Source: PUPG01 sp031323845 (GTDB taxonomy: Bacteria > Bacteroidota > Bacteroidia > Bacteroidales > UBA7960). Taken from it: DNA of 42,868 bases. The notes under the pieces are model-generated. The model was not told the origin of the DNA and did no database searches. It saw only the letters and a program-made list of their open reading frames with translations. Position 1 is the first letter of the stretch; each line of letters begins with the position of its first letter. Below, in pieces: positions 9,545-19,500 of this stretch. Where the stretch lies: contig JAVIYP010000024.1 in assembly GCA_031323845.1 (NCBI GenBank), positions 1 to 42,868 on the forward strand. The letters run 5' to 3'. The position numbers and the translations under genes were made by a program.

Positions 9545-11827
9545 TCACTTTTTCAGAAAGAAGCGTTCTGTGATCAAATTAGCCGGTTTGCCACCGATCA
9601 GGATCTCAAAATCACCTTCTTCGGCAATCCATTCATTGTTGAGGTTCACAAACATTAAATCCTCATGGGTAATTGTAAAATCGACTGTCTTGACTTGCCC
9701 CGGTTCAAGGTAGACTTTTTCAAAAGCTATCAGTTTCCTGTTATCCGGGGTTATACTGGCTACCAGGTCGCGAAGGTACAGCTGCACCACTTCCTTGCCG
9801 GGGTAGTTTCCGGTGTTTTTAAGTCTGACGCTCAGGTGCAATGCTTCACCTGTATGAATGGTGTCTTCAGAAAGTTTAAGATTACCGTATTGAAAGTGAG
9901 TATAGCTCAGGCCATGTCCAAACTCCCATTGCGGGTTGAATCCATCCATGTCGAAGGTTTTGCCGAGCCGGTCGCTGCCTTTGTGCTGGTAGGTATACAG
10001 CGAACCACTGTAGCGGGGCCAGGTATATGGCAATTTGCTGCTGGGGTTTACGCGCCCGCTGAGGAGGCTGGCCAGTGCCCGCCCTCCTTCGTGACCGGGC
10101 CAGTAGGCCATTAAAATGGCATCTGCCAGGGGTTCAATTACCCTGATTACACGAGGGCGGCCCTGCAAAAACACCAGGATAATTGGTTTACCGCTTTTAT
10201 GCAAACGTTTTACCAGCTCTACCTGATTAGGCGGCAGGTCAAGTTCGTTGATATCGGAGGGCTTTTCCGTAGCGGGTCTTTCGCCCAGGGCCAGGAGGAT
10301 CACATCAGCCTCACCGGCCAGTCTCAGTAAACGCGCTTCGCTTTCCACTTCTCCTTCATAACCGGTGCCGGGTGTGTAACTGACGTGTTGTTTTCCAAAT
10401 TCATCCTGCAAGGCCTCCAGCAGTGTTTTTTTCCCGGGATCGTCGTAAGCAGGATCATCACCGGCCCAGGTACGGCTCCAGGGACCGTTAAGCGCCGTCA
10501 GTGCATGGGCGGTTGGTCCACTGACCAGGATATTGGTTCCATAGTTTAATGGTAGCAGATTATCCTGATTTTTTAATAAGGTAATGCTCTCCAGTGCTGC
10601 CTGATAGCTGAGCTCTGCAAATTCATCAGAGCCAAATTTATCATATCCGGCAGGGTCGTGGTAAGGTGCTTCAAACAAGCCCAGCTTAAATTTCACGTAC
10701 AATATCCTGCGTACGGCATCATCGACACGGCTCATGGGGATTTCGCCGGCATTGACCAGGTCAACCACATGTTTTGCGAAATCTGCATCATAGGGTGTCA
10801 TGCTCATATCCAGGCCGGCCATAACGGCTATTTTCACAGCTTCTCTGCTGTCTTTTGCCACATGGTGCATAGTCACCAGGCGATCCACATCCTGCCAGTC
10901 AGAAAGCACAAAACCTTTCAGACCAAGTTCGCCTTTCAGAATGTCGGTGATAAAATACTTGTCGGCGTGTCCGGGGATGCCATTCACTGATCCGGAGTTT
11001 AGCATTGCAGTGAGGGCTCCTGCATTGATAGCATGACGAAAAGGTTCGATGTAGTATTGCCGGAGGTAGTGCTCCGGGATGTAGGCCGGACTCCGGTCTT
11101 TGCCGCTAAATGGAGTGCCATAGCCCACAAAGTGCTTTATGCAAACCGCGACACGGGTGCTGTCACTTATGGAAGCACCCTGCTGGCCTTCCACAAAGGC
11201 TCTTCCCATGACGCTGTTTATGTAGGTATCCTCTCCAAAGGTTTCAAAAATACGTCCCCACAGGGGTTGCATACTGACATCCAATACTGGAGCATAGTTC
11301 CATGGTTGTGATGATGCACGCATTTCATAAGCTGTCACTTCACCTGTTATTCTGGCCAGTTCGGGATTCCAGCTTGCAGCCAAACCGATCTGATGCGGGA
11401 ATAATGTGGAGCCCGCCGTATAATTGGCACCATGAACGGCATCCATACCATAGATCACCGGTATGTTGTGCCGTGAGTGTTCGGCGATGTAATCCTGGAT
11501 GGTTTTGATAATCCTGTGCCATTCTTCTCTGGATGGTGGATATATACCTTTGTTCTGAATGGAGCCGATATGATGCTCAAGCAGGAAATAACGCAATTTG
11601 GCAGTATCAAGGACCAAAGTGTCAAAATTGTTCCAAAAGGGTCCTTCTGTGAGTGCAGTAAGGCCGACATTGGTCATCTGGCCTGCTTTTTCTTCGAGGG
11701 TGAGCAACTGTAACAAGCTGTCAGCCCGCTGGAAGTAAATGTCCGCAGACATATCCTTGCCAGACGGGCGACAGCCACCAACCAAAAACAACCAACCAAC
11801 AATGGGCAGAATGTGCAAATACTTCAT
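9545..11827 (-). CDS. GH3 beta-glucosidase lipoprotein (BglX-like)
   Basis: 760 residues, normal for three-domain GH3 enzymes. A lipoprotein signal ends at C19 (LFLVGGC). The TIM barrel has the substrate-site pieces IYGMDAVHGANY (125-136) and KHFVGYG (231-237). The nucleophile is D310 in FVLSDWQDVD. The alpha/beta sandwich follows (LLKNQDNLLPL...), and a C-terminal fibronectin-III-like domain begins near residue 655 (TGEALHLSVRLKNTG). The enzyme removes terminal beta-glucose from gluco-oligosaccharides. In this locus laminari-oligosaccharides are the likely substrate, in the periplasm. It starts 9 bases before the GH158-like gene ends on the transcript side, so the two are tightly coupled. 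The acid/base residue was not assigned. Confidence 0.92.
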   Translation of the reverse strand: MKYLHILPIVGWLFLVGGCRPSGKDMSADIYFQRADSLLQLLTLEEKAGQMTNVGLTALTEGPFWNNFDTLVLDTAKLRYFLLEHHIGSIQNKGIYPPSREEWHRIIKTIQDYIAEHSRHNIPVIYGMDAVHGANYTAGSTLFPHQIGLAASWNPELARITGEVTAYEMRASSQPWNYAPVLDVSMQPLWGRIFETFGEDTYINSVMGRAFVEGQQGASISDSTRVAVCIKHFVGYGTPFSGKDRSPAYIPEHYLRQYYIEPFRHAINAGALTAMLNSGSVNGIPGHADKYFITDILKGELGLKGFVLSDWQDVDRLVTMHHVAKDSREAVKIAVMAGLDMSMTPYDADFAKHVVDLVNAGEIPMSRVDDAVRRILYVKFKLGLFEAPYHDPAGYDKFGSDEFAELSYQAALESITLLKNQDNLLPLNYGTNILVSGPTAHALTALNGPWSRTWAGDDPAYDDPGKKTLLEALQDEFGKQHVSYTPGTGYEGEVESEARLLRLAGEADVILLALGERPATEKPSDINELDLPPNQVELVKRLHKSGKPIILVFLQGRPRVIRVIEPLADAILMAYWPGHEGGRALASLLSGRVNPSSKLPYTWPRYSGSLYTYQHKGSDRLGKTFDMDGFNPQWEFGHGLSYTHFQYGNLKLSEDTIHTGEALHLSVRLKNTGNYPGKEVVQLYLRDLVASITPDNRKLIAFEKVYLEPGQVKTVDFTITHEDLMFVNLNNEWIAEEGDFEILIGGKPANLITERFFLKK

Positions 11828-11836
11828 GAAAAAAAA

Positions 11837-13159
11837 TCAATTAACATAGAAGGGCACATTCGCCGCTCCTGCATAATTAAACTGATCTGTAATGTAAATC
11901 AAAATCCGGTATTCACCTGGCTGATCAGGTGCCTTAAAGACGATTCTTGTATGGTCAGCTGAAACGATCAGTCCTTCGATGCTTTCAGGGCGTGGTTCAT
12001 AATCACCGCCATAGCTTAGTTCACGTGGCTCGGGCATAATTTCAGCCCTTACGCTCAAATGTTGCTTTTCAGGATGCTCTATATTGATCAGGGCGGTGTA
12101 TGTAGCATTACGATCAAGTTTCACATTGTCAAAACGGCCACCTTTACCGGCAATGGATATGTCATGAATCTTTGGTGCCCTGTGCTCAGGCCATTCACCG
12201 GTCCAGAGATATTCCATCATTTGCACATGCTCCATTCGCTCACCATCCTCTGTAAACAGTCCATACCACGATGGCGTGCGTTCCTGCTTCTGTCCCCAGA
12301 GAAAGACATAGGAGCCCATGCATTTTTCATCGTCAGCAAGAATGACGTTTTTATAACGGGTTTTTATACTCTCCGCTTTCTCTGTCGATGTTTGTTCGAT
12401 GGGTCTGCCCCATTTTGTTTGCGGCATTTCCCAGTGTCCAACCGGGCCCCATTCGGTAACCAGGTAGGGGCCGTCATAACCGGAATGCTCCAGGTACTCT
12501 TGCAGGTTTATGAGCTCACCATAAATCTGTATGGAAAGAAAATCAATATCGGGACAATTTGCAGCGATATATTCCACTTCTTTGGGACCAATGCCGGCAA
12601 GCATGGTGGTTGTTACATGGTTCCCATCTACCTCTTTGATCATCCGTGCGATGTCGTTCACGGCGTCCCAGACTTTCATATTCGAGTAGCGGAGGTTAAG
12701 CTCGTTACCAATACCCCAGCCCAGCAATGCCGGGTGGTCCTTAAGTTCCATAACTTCCTGCCTGAAGCGCTCCAGCTGGGCATTTACGGCAACCTCATCA
12801 TCATAATCAAAACCATGACGCTCGCGAGCAACGTCAAGCCCCATCATCACCATGAGGCCATGTTCGTAAGCCTCATCAAGTATTTCCAGAGCCGGGCGCC
12901 GGCCGTTGTCGGTGCGCCACGTGCGAAAGGAGTTACCTCCGTGTGCAGCGATCTGGTAGCAAGGTCCGAATTCACAACCGGCCCCTTTTACAAAGAACTC
13001 TTCACCATTTACAAAGAGCCGATACCTGCCATCCACTTCTCGCATTTCTACATGCGAAGGTCCTTCTGACAAATATTGACTGCCGGTATCCTGCACCGGG
13101 CTGCATGCGAACAACAAGGCCATTAGAAGAATTGATAGGTTTATTGTAAGGTTTTTCAT
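11837..13159 (-). CDS. TIM-barrel glycosidase with C-terminal Ig-like domain, probable GH158 endo-beta-1,3-glucanase
   Basis: 440 residues from the chosen start at 13159; an ATG at 13180 adds seven residues before the signal peptide. The lipobox is LLFACSPV with C19. The barrel (about residues 35-330) has GWGIGNELN with E153 and LVTEWGPVG with E236, the two carboxylates of a retaining clan GH-A enzyme. It is followed by a beta-sandwich of about 105 residues (340-440). This layout, size and locus context match the GH158 beta-1,3-glucanases described from gut Bacteroides. GH2 and GH5 TIM barrels share the same motifs, so the family call depends on overall length and neighbours. It would produce laminari-oligosaccharides. 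The gene sits between the sugar-porter gene (55 bases) and GH3 (9 bases). Confidence 0.75.
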   Translation of the reverse strand: MKNLTINLSILLMALLFACSPVQDTGSQYLSEGPSHVEMREVDGRYRLFVNGEEFFVKGAGCEFGPCYQIAAHGGNSFRTWRTDNGRRPALEILDEAYEHGLMVMMGLDVARERHGFDYDDEVAVNAQLERFRQEVMELKDHPALLGWGIGNELNLRYSNMKVWDAVNDIARMIKEVDGNHVTTTMLAGIGPKEVEYIAANCPDIDFLSIQIYGELINLQEYLEHSGYDGPYLVTEWGPVGHWEMPQTKWGRPIEQTSTEKAESIKTRYKNVILADDEKCMGSYVFLWGQKQERTPSWYGLFTEDGERMEHVQMMEYLWTGEWPEHRAPKIHDISIAGKGGRFDNVKLDRNATYTALINIEHPEKQHLSVRAEIMPEPRELSYGGDYEPRPESIEGLIVSADHTRIVFKAPDQPGEYRILIYITDQFNYAGAANVPFYVN

Positions 13160-13214
13160 TGGTTTATGGTGTTTTAGCAAAAGATGGACATGCCCAGTCT
13201 TTACATTATCACAT

Positions 13215-14780
13215 TTACTTAATTAACTGTTCTTCAAGTTCTTCGAGCGACTTCCCTTTGGTTTCAGGCACAAAACGCCACACAAAGACAAGGGTCAACA
13301 GTCCAAAAATGGCATATATAAGGTAGGTGGTTGCTGAGCCAAGGTGTTCCAGCTGCACAGGGAAAACGGTAGCCACTGAAAAACTGACCATGGAGTTCCA
13401 GAACCCCATGATTGAGATGGCCAGTCCGCGCAACTTGTTGGGAAATATTTCGGACAGTAGTGCCCACATGACAGGACCAAGGGAAATGGCAAATGATGCC
13501 ACAAACAACAACAACCCTATCAGAACCCAGACTGAATGGATGCTGATGAAATGTTTCAGAATAATCTCCTTAAAATTGTTGTAGGTGTCCTGGCCCACTT
13601 TTGCTTTTACAAGGGTAAAAAAGGCCACTTCGCTTTCAAATGTATCTCCTGTCAACACGGAAAGCGACCTGATGTTATCCTGGTGGAATGATTCAATTCC
13701 CATCTTTTCAACCTCTGCCATCAGGTTCTCCATGGAAGGTTCATCGATGGTATATTTCGCATTCATAAAGGAGAAGCTAACAATAAGCATTGAGATGCAG
13801 ATGCCGGCTGCACCAATATAAAGCAATGGTTTCCGGCCAAACTTGTCAATAAGCAGCATGGCGGCAACCGTCATCACTACGTTGGTAACTCCAAGGATTG
13901 CTGCTTGGAGGAAGGCAGCGTCTTTTCCTCCACCGGCCATTTCAAAGATCATCGGGGCATAATAAAATATGGCATTGATGCCCGTTATTTGCTGAAAGAA
14001 AGCAATGCCGAAGCCGATGATTAATACTGTTTTCATGCGTTTTGAAAACACATCCGACCACCTGGCTTTATCCTTATTGATTTCTTCGTGCAGGCTTGCT
14101 TCTATCTCTTTAAATACGATATGTGATTTGGATTCACCATTGATTCTTGCCAACACATTCAGTGCTTCCTCATCCTTGCCTTTTTGCATGAGCCAGCGCG
14201 GACTCCTGGGCACCAGGAAGAGTAGTCCGAGGTACAGGAGGGCCGGCACGGCTTCCACACCCAGCATAACCCTCCATTTTAAGTCAGGATCAGCAATAGT
14301 TTGCTGGAAATAATAGTTGGAAAAGTAGGCAATGGATATTCCCAGTACGATGTTAAGCTGGTTGAAAGTAACCAGTCTTCCACGCATTTTTTTGGGGGCT
14401 ATCTCGGCAATATACATGGGCGCCACCAATATGGCCATCCCCACACCCACACCACCAAGAATACGAGCGAAAAGAAAGGTTACGATATCGAACGACAGGG
14501 CAGTGATGATTGCGCTCAGCGTAAACAAAACCGCAGTGAGTTTTAATATATTGCGCCGGCCAAACCTGTCGGCCAAACGACCTGCCATGATATTCCCGCC
14601 GATAGCTCCCAGAATGAGTGAGCTAACTGAAAATCCAATCAGCATCGAACCGGAGTCCAAACCGAATGTTCCGCGGTAAAAAGGCGTTGCTCCTGAGATT
14701 ACCGCACTGTCGAAACCCAGCAAAAAACCACCCAGGGCAACAACAAGGGATATAAAAATGGTATATGTTTTCTTATTCAT
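13215..14780 (-). CDS. Sugar:H+ symporter, MFS sugar-porter family (XylE/GalP-like)
   Basis: 521 residues with twelve membrane segments. Family signatures are all present: DRFGRR (71-76), PRSPRWL (191-197), QQITGINAIFYYAP (263-276), DKFGRKP (312-318) and PETKGKSLEELE (505-516). The protein imports a hexose such as glucose, with protons, across the inner membrane; in this locus free glucose released by GH3 is the likely cargo. It carries an extra stretch of about 75 residues (340-415) in the periplasmic loop between TM9 and TM10, absent from XylE. It is separated from susD by about 209 bases that include a hairpin at 14836-14861, so it may be transcribed at a lower level than susCD. The GPH permease at 3098 is a second carrier of a different family. 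Confidence 0.93.
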   Translation of the reverse strand: MNKKTYTIFISLVVALGGFLLGFDSAVISGATPFYRGTFGLDSGSMLIGFSVSSLILGAIGGNIMAGRLADRFGRRNILKLTAVLFTLSAIITALSFDIVTFLFARILGGVGVGMAILVAPMYIAEIAPKKMRGRLVTFNQLNIVLGISIAYFSNYYFQQTIADPDLKWRVMLGVEAVPALLYLGLLFLVPRSPRWLMQKGKDEEALNVLARINGESKSHIVFKEIEASLHEEINKDKARWSDVFSKRMKTVLIIGFGIAFFQQITGINAIFYYAPMIFEMAGGGKDAAFLQAAILGVTNVVMTVAAMLLIDKFGRKPLLYIGAAGICISMLIVSFSFMNAKYTIDEPSMENLMAEVEKMGIESFHQDNIRSLSVLTGDTFESEVAFFTLVKAKVGQDTYNNFKEIILKHFISIHSVWVLIGLLLFVASFAISLGPVMWALLSEIFPNKLRGLAISIMGFWNSMVSFSVATVFPVQLEHLGSATTYLIYAIFGLLTLVFVWRFVPETKGKSLEELEEQLIK

Positions 14781-14835
14781 TCTGAAAAATTACAAATTCT
14801 GGCAAGGAACGATCAAAGTAAGTCAGGGTTTCAAA

Positions 14836-14861
14836 GGAGGACATTCCTGTGAATGCCCTCC
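14836..14861 (-). terminator. Hairpin after susD, possible partial terminator
   Basis: Two five-base-pair helices (GGAGG/CCTCC and CATTC/GAATG) separated by an A/C mismatch, with a CTGT loop. Read on the minus strand the hairpin is followed by TTTG only, so it is a weak intrinsic terminator at best. Its place between the susD stop (14990) and the permease start (14780) fits partial termination or protection of the susCD transcript end. Confidence 0.45.
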
Positions 14862-14989
14862 TGATGAAATCAATCAACCCATCCAATCATCAAAACACAA
14901 TATAATAGGTTCTTTTGCTACATGACATTGCAGGTTACGCATTTTCTGCAACACTGCAGAGCTTTTGTTATAGTAGGCCTGACCCGTCA

Positions 14990-16546
14990 TCAATAACCGT
15001 CATTTTGCTTAAACACCCCTGCCGAAAGATCGACCTCTGTTTGCGGAATGGGAAGAAAGCCTTTGGTGGCTGTGTTGAAGGTCACATCGAATATCTGCTG
15101 TTCACCTACATAGTTAGGCCCCCGGATGCCGGAATGGGTTAATTCCTGGGCAGCATATCCGAGACCGCGCCGGAGCACATCAAAGTAGCGGATTCCTTCC
15201 AGAGACAATTCCAGTCTTCTCTCTCTCCAGATGTTTTCCGGTGTTGCCGGTACCGGGTCTAACCCGACTCTTGCCCTTACCCTATCGAGGTAATCCTGTT
15301 TGTTCGGGCTGTCAAGTTCGGCAGCCATCAGCAGTACATCCGAAAAGCGGATCACGCGGAAGTTGGCGGTGCGATTGAGTTCAAACTGTCCGGCGCTTCC
15401 CCAGTGCTCTGCATCGGAGGTGTATTTTCGGGAGAAATATCCCGTATGCTGATAACCTTTGGTGAGGGTGCCATCCAGGTCTTCTTCGCGAAGGATGGTG
15501 TGCTCATAGCGAGGATCGCCTTGCATGAATTCGGCCAGTTTATGACTAACCGTTCCAAAGCTCCAACCCCGGTTCCAGTTGCTGGATCCGGTTACTCTTG
15601 GCCCTTGCATCTGGGCGGCCAGGTTACCGTTTCCTCCTCTTGGATAGCCCCAATCCCACCATGTTGGTGAATCACCATGCGAAATCTCAAAAACCGACTC
15701 TACACCAAACTCTCCAGCTAAACGAAAGTTATGCGAGTAGTCTTCAAAAAGATCATGACCGCTGTTGGCAATCAAATCTTCCAGCTGAGCAAGTGCAAAT
15801 GCACGGTCAACGGTAGTTCCGCCTGCATTAAGATCGGCTCCGTAAACACCATTGTAAAATAAAAACACCCTTGCCAGTAAACCTTGTGCTGCCCATTTGG
15901 TAATTCTACCGGCTTCCTCGGCCGAAACAGACTCAGGCAAATCGGCAATGGCTTCAACAAGATCAAGCGCAATCTGATCATACACCTCTTTAGGGGTATT
16001 TTGCTCCTGGCTGTATTCTGAAGGTCCCGTTATGGTTTTTGTCAATAATGGAATGTTTTCAAAAAATCTGACCTGTTCAAAATAAAAGTAAGCCCGCATG
16101 AATTTTACTTCCGCGATGGTTCTTTTTTTGAAGCTTTCTGATGCCTTGATGTCATCAATGATCTCAAGGAAGAGGTTTGCCCTGTAAATGCCGATGTAGT
16201 TTTTTATCCATGTAGCATGCACAACAGGGTTTGTCGTTGGAATATCATGTATGCTCAGCTGGTTGAAGTTCAGACCGTCGTTTGCATCAGAACCGCCCCC
16301 AAAGGCATCATCGGAGAGCACATCAGCGACTGTAAGGAATGGTGCCCAGCTGACGCCGGGAGTTGACTGATAGGTCAAAACGTCATAAACAGCTACAAGT
16401 GCCTGAAAGGCATCCTCTTCTGTTTGATAAAAATTTGAACTTACGACAACATCCAGAGGTTCGAGATTGAGGAAATCATCGCTGCATGCGTTAAACAGAA
16501 AAACGATGAGCAAAAGTTTTGCTGATTTTGTGAATATATTTTTCAT
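14990..16546 (-). CDS. SusD/RagB-family outer-membrane glycan-binding lipoprotein
   Basis: 518 residues from the chosen start at 16546; an upstream ATG at 16564 overlaps the susC stop by one base and adds six residues. The lipobox is FLFNACSDDF with C21. The N-terminal half has the SusD TPR-like helices (NFYQTEEDAFQALVAVYDVL near residue 37 and KFMRAYFYFEQVRFF near 150). The C-terminus has the family ending with NIWRERRLELSLEGIRYFDVLRRG and a late FLPIPQTEVD. The protein forms the lid of the SusC transporter at the cell surface and captures oligosaccharides. The adjacent genes indicate beta-1,3-glucan as ligand. Length and domain order are ordinary for the family. Binding residues cannot be identified from sequence alone. 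Confidence 0.95.
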   Translation of the reverse strand: MKNIFTKSAKLLLIVFLFNACSDDFLNLEPLDVVVSSNFYQTEEDAFQALVAVYDVLTYQSTPGVSWAPFLTVADVLSDDAFGGGSDANDGLNFNQLSIHDIPTTNPVVHATWIKNYIGIYRANLFLEIIDDIKASESFKKRTIAEVKFMRAYFYFEQVRFFENIPLLTKTITGPSEYSQEQNTPKEVYDQIALDLVEAIADLPESVSAEEAGRITKWAAQGLLARVFLFYNGVYGADLNAGGTTVDRAFALAQLEDLIANSGHDLFEDYSHNFRLAGEFGVESVFEISHGDSPTWWDWGYPRGGNGNLAAQMQGPRVTGSSNWNRGWSFGTVSHKLAEFMQGDPRYEHTILREEDLDGTLTKGYQHTGYFSRKYTSDAEHWGSAGQFELNRTANFRVIRFSDVLLMAAELDSPNKQDYLDRVRARVGLDPVPATPENIWRERRLELSLEGIRYFDVLRRGLGYAAQELTHSGIRGPNYVGEQQIFDVTFNTATKGFLPIPQTEVDLSAGVFKQNDGY

Positions 16547-16563
16547 TGTTTCTGATTTTATCA

Positions 16564-19500
16564 TTAGAAAGAAATGCTTGTTCCAAGACGGAAAGTTCTT
16601 GCGTGAGGATAAATGCCCCGGTCAATGCCGATATCAAATGAGCTTAATGCGCCTATTTCGGGATCAGCACCTGAATACCGGGTTAATGTAATCAGGTTTT
16701 CGGCAGAAATGTAAAACCGCCAGGTTTTTGCGTTGATCCTGTTCAGGAAGTTTACCGGCAGTGTGTATCCTATCTGAATATTTTTCAGTCTGATAAACGA
16801 AGCATCTTCGATGTAAAGGTCAGAAATTCTGTTATTGCGGTTTGGATCGCCAAACGTGAAACGGGGTATGGTATTTGACGTGCCTTCACCGGTCCAGCGA
16901 TCAAGCATGCTGGTGGAGAGGTTGGTGTTGTTCAGGTCGCGTCTTCTAATGCCGTTGAACACATCGTTTCCATAAGTTCCAATCACCAGGAAACCCAGGT
17001 CAAAGTTTCTGTACTCGAAGTTTGCGTTCATGCCGAACGTCCAATCAGGTGTGGGTTTACCTATCATTGTGCGGTCATCCTCATTGATCACGCCATCACC
17101 GTTGATATCAACAAAACGGACATCACCGGGCCGGGCATTGGGTTGGAGCAATTGTCCCTGGCTGTTGATGTGCTGGTATACTTCATTCCAGTTTTGGAAT
17201 ATGCCATCGGTAGCCCATCCATAAAAATAGGCTATGGGCAAGCCCAGTTCGGTTCGCGTAACCATACCTGCAACAGCCCAGGAAGCACCGGGCAACACAC
17301 CTTCGGCGTTCCCGATTTTAGTCATCTTGTTCTTGTTGTAGGCTGCATTGGCACCAATTGAGTAACGCAGTGCCCTCGAATAATGCCTCCAGTTCAATGA
17401 CATTTCGACACCCCTGTTCTCAACGGAACCCACATTTGCCCATGGTGGATCATTGCCCACGTGCCCAGGTATAGGAATTCGTTCAAGCAGACCCCTTGTG
17501 GTCTTGATATAGTAGTCGAAAGTACCGGTCAACCGGTTGTCGTAAGCACCAAAATCAACAGCAATGTCAATTTGCTCTGATTCCTCCCACATGATATCAA
17601 GGTTGGCTATGTATGAGGGTGAGGCACCAAATGCCCGGCCACCACCAAAAATGTAACCCCGGCTCCTGTCAATAGTGGAGATGAACTGATAGTCGCCGAT
17701 CTCCTGGTTTCCATTGATCCCCCATGAGGCCCTGAGTTTCACTACCTCTAATGGTCCAAGAGAAGGAAAGAAATTTTCTTCGCTAATCATCCAGGTAACA
17801 CCAAAAGAGGGGAAGGTGCCAAAACGATTGTTCGGTCCAAACTTTGACGAACCGTCTCTCCGGATAGTTGCATCAAAAGCATATCGTGCAAGGTAGTTGT
17901 AAGATACGCGTCCGAACAGTGAAAGAAGTGCTGAATGAGAAGCTCCTCCATAAGCCTGCCAGACAGTGTCGGTAGCCAGATTCAGGTATACATGGTTGGG
18001 ATCACTAACATCTACATCGGCATTAAAACCATACAGGTTCTCAAAGTTCGACTTGCTGGCCGTAGTACCGACAAGGATGGAAAAATTATGATCATCAATA
18101 GTATTGGAATAGGAAACCAGGTTCTCAAACTGCCAGGTAAAGTACCTGTTTATGTTCTTCTGAACAGAAGTTTTTTCCAGGTTGTACTGCGCACCATTAA
18201 GAAAAAACAAGGGCTGATGTGAGTCATCCAACACATAAGCCAGGTCGATACCAAGAGACGATCTGAATTTAAGGTTATCCATAGGCTCGATTTCTCCAAA
18301 AACATTTCCCACAATCTTGTCCACCCTGGTTTCTCCGGTCTGTATTTCCAACAATGCCAGTGGATTTACAATTTCCGCTCCAATATGTTCGGATATGCCA
18401 TATACTTTTCCCTGGCTGTTGGTTACGACCGGCTGATTGGAATAGGGAGGCTGAGAAAGGATGTCTTCATCCTCCTGAAACACCGGAGTAAGAGGGTCAA
18501 TGTTCAGGGCGCTGCTGTATGCGGCATTAAAGGATGCATTGCTGGCAATACCTCTCCTAATGATGTGTGAATATGCCAGGTTGTTTCCAAACTGGATGAA
18601 GTCATTAACCTGGTGACTTGTGTTTAAGCGCGCGGTAAGGCGGTCAAACTGAGATCTGTCGCCTCCTATGATGCCCTGCTGTGTGAAATAAGACAATGAT
18701 GAAGCGTAGGTTGATCTGTCGCTGCCACCGCTTACCGATAGTTCATGGTTCGCAATGGGTGCATTGCTTTCGAACAATTCTTTTTGCCAGTTGGTATCGT
18801 GCCTGGGTATTTCATTAAGGTCAAACGGTTCGGGGTTGCCGGCGTTTCTGGCTCCCTCATTCATCATCATCATGTATTGCTCTGCATTGAGAACATCAAC
18901 GAACCGGGCAACGTTTTGAATACCCTGGTAAAATGAATAATTCAAGGTCATTTCACCTTTTGTACCTCTTTTGGTCGTGATAAGCACTACTCCGTTTGCC
19001 GCTCTGGCTCCATAAATGGCCGCTGAAGCAGCATCTTTAAGCACATCAATGGATTCAATGTCTCCGGGATTGAGGTAATCAATCCCGCTAACAACCATTC
19101 CATCAACAACATACAAAGGCTCTGCGTTTCCTGTAGTACCAGCACCCCTGATGCGAACGGTGGGTGCTTCACCGGGCTGGCCTGACAGGTTGGTTACCTG
19201 GACTCCCGCAGCCCTGCCTTGCATGGCCTGCTCAATTCGAAGTATTGGTGTAGCATTGATATCATCAGCATCCACAGTGGCAATGGCTCCGGTAACAACC
19301 TTTTTTTGCTGCGTGCCATAACCCACCACAACAAATTCTTCAAAAGTTGTAATATCAGGTTGCAACTGGATGTTACGAACCATCGTCTCTCCTGATTCAA
19401 TGGCAATATCAACTTCAAAAGTCATGTAACCAACATAACTGAAGGTAATCGTGTACATTCCGGTATCCAGACTCAGTCGATAATCGCCGTCGATGCCCGT

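Noticed and set aside
12059..13069. 336-codon open frame on the plus strand
   Set aside because: It lies antisense within the GH158-like gene, whose catalytic motifs and lipobox are clear; the antisense product has no recognisable domain.
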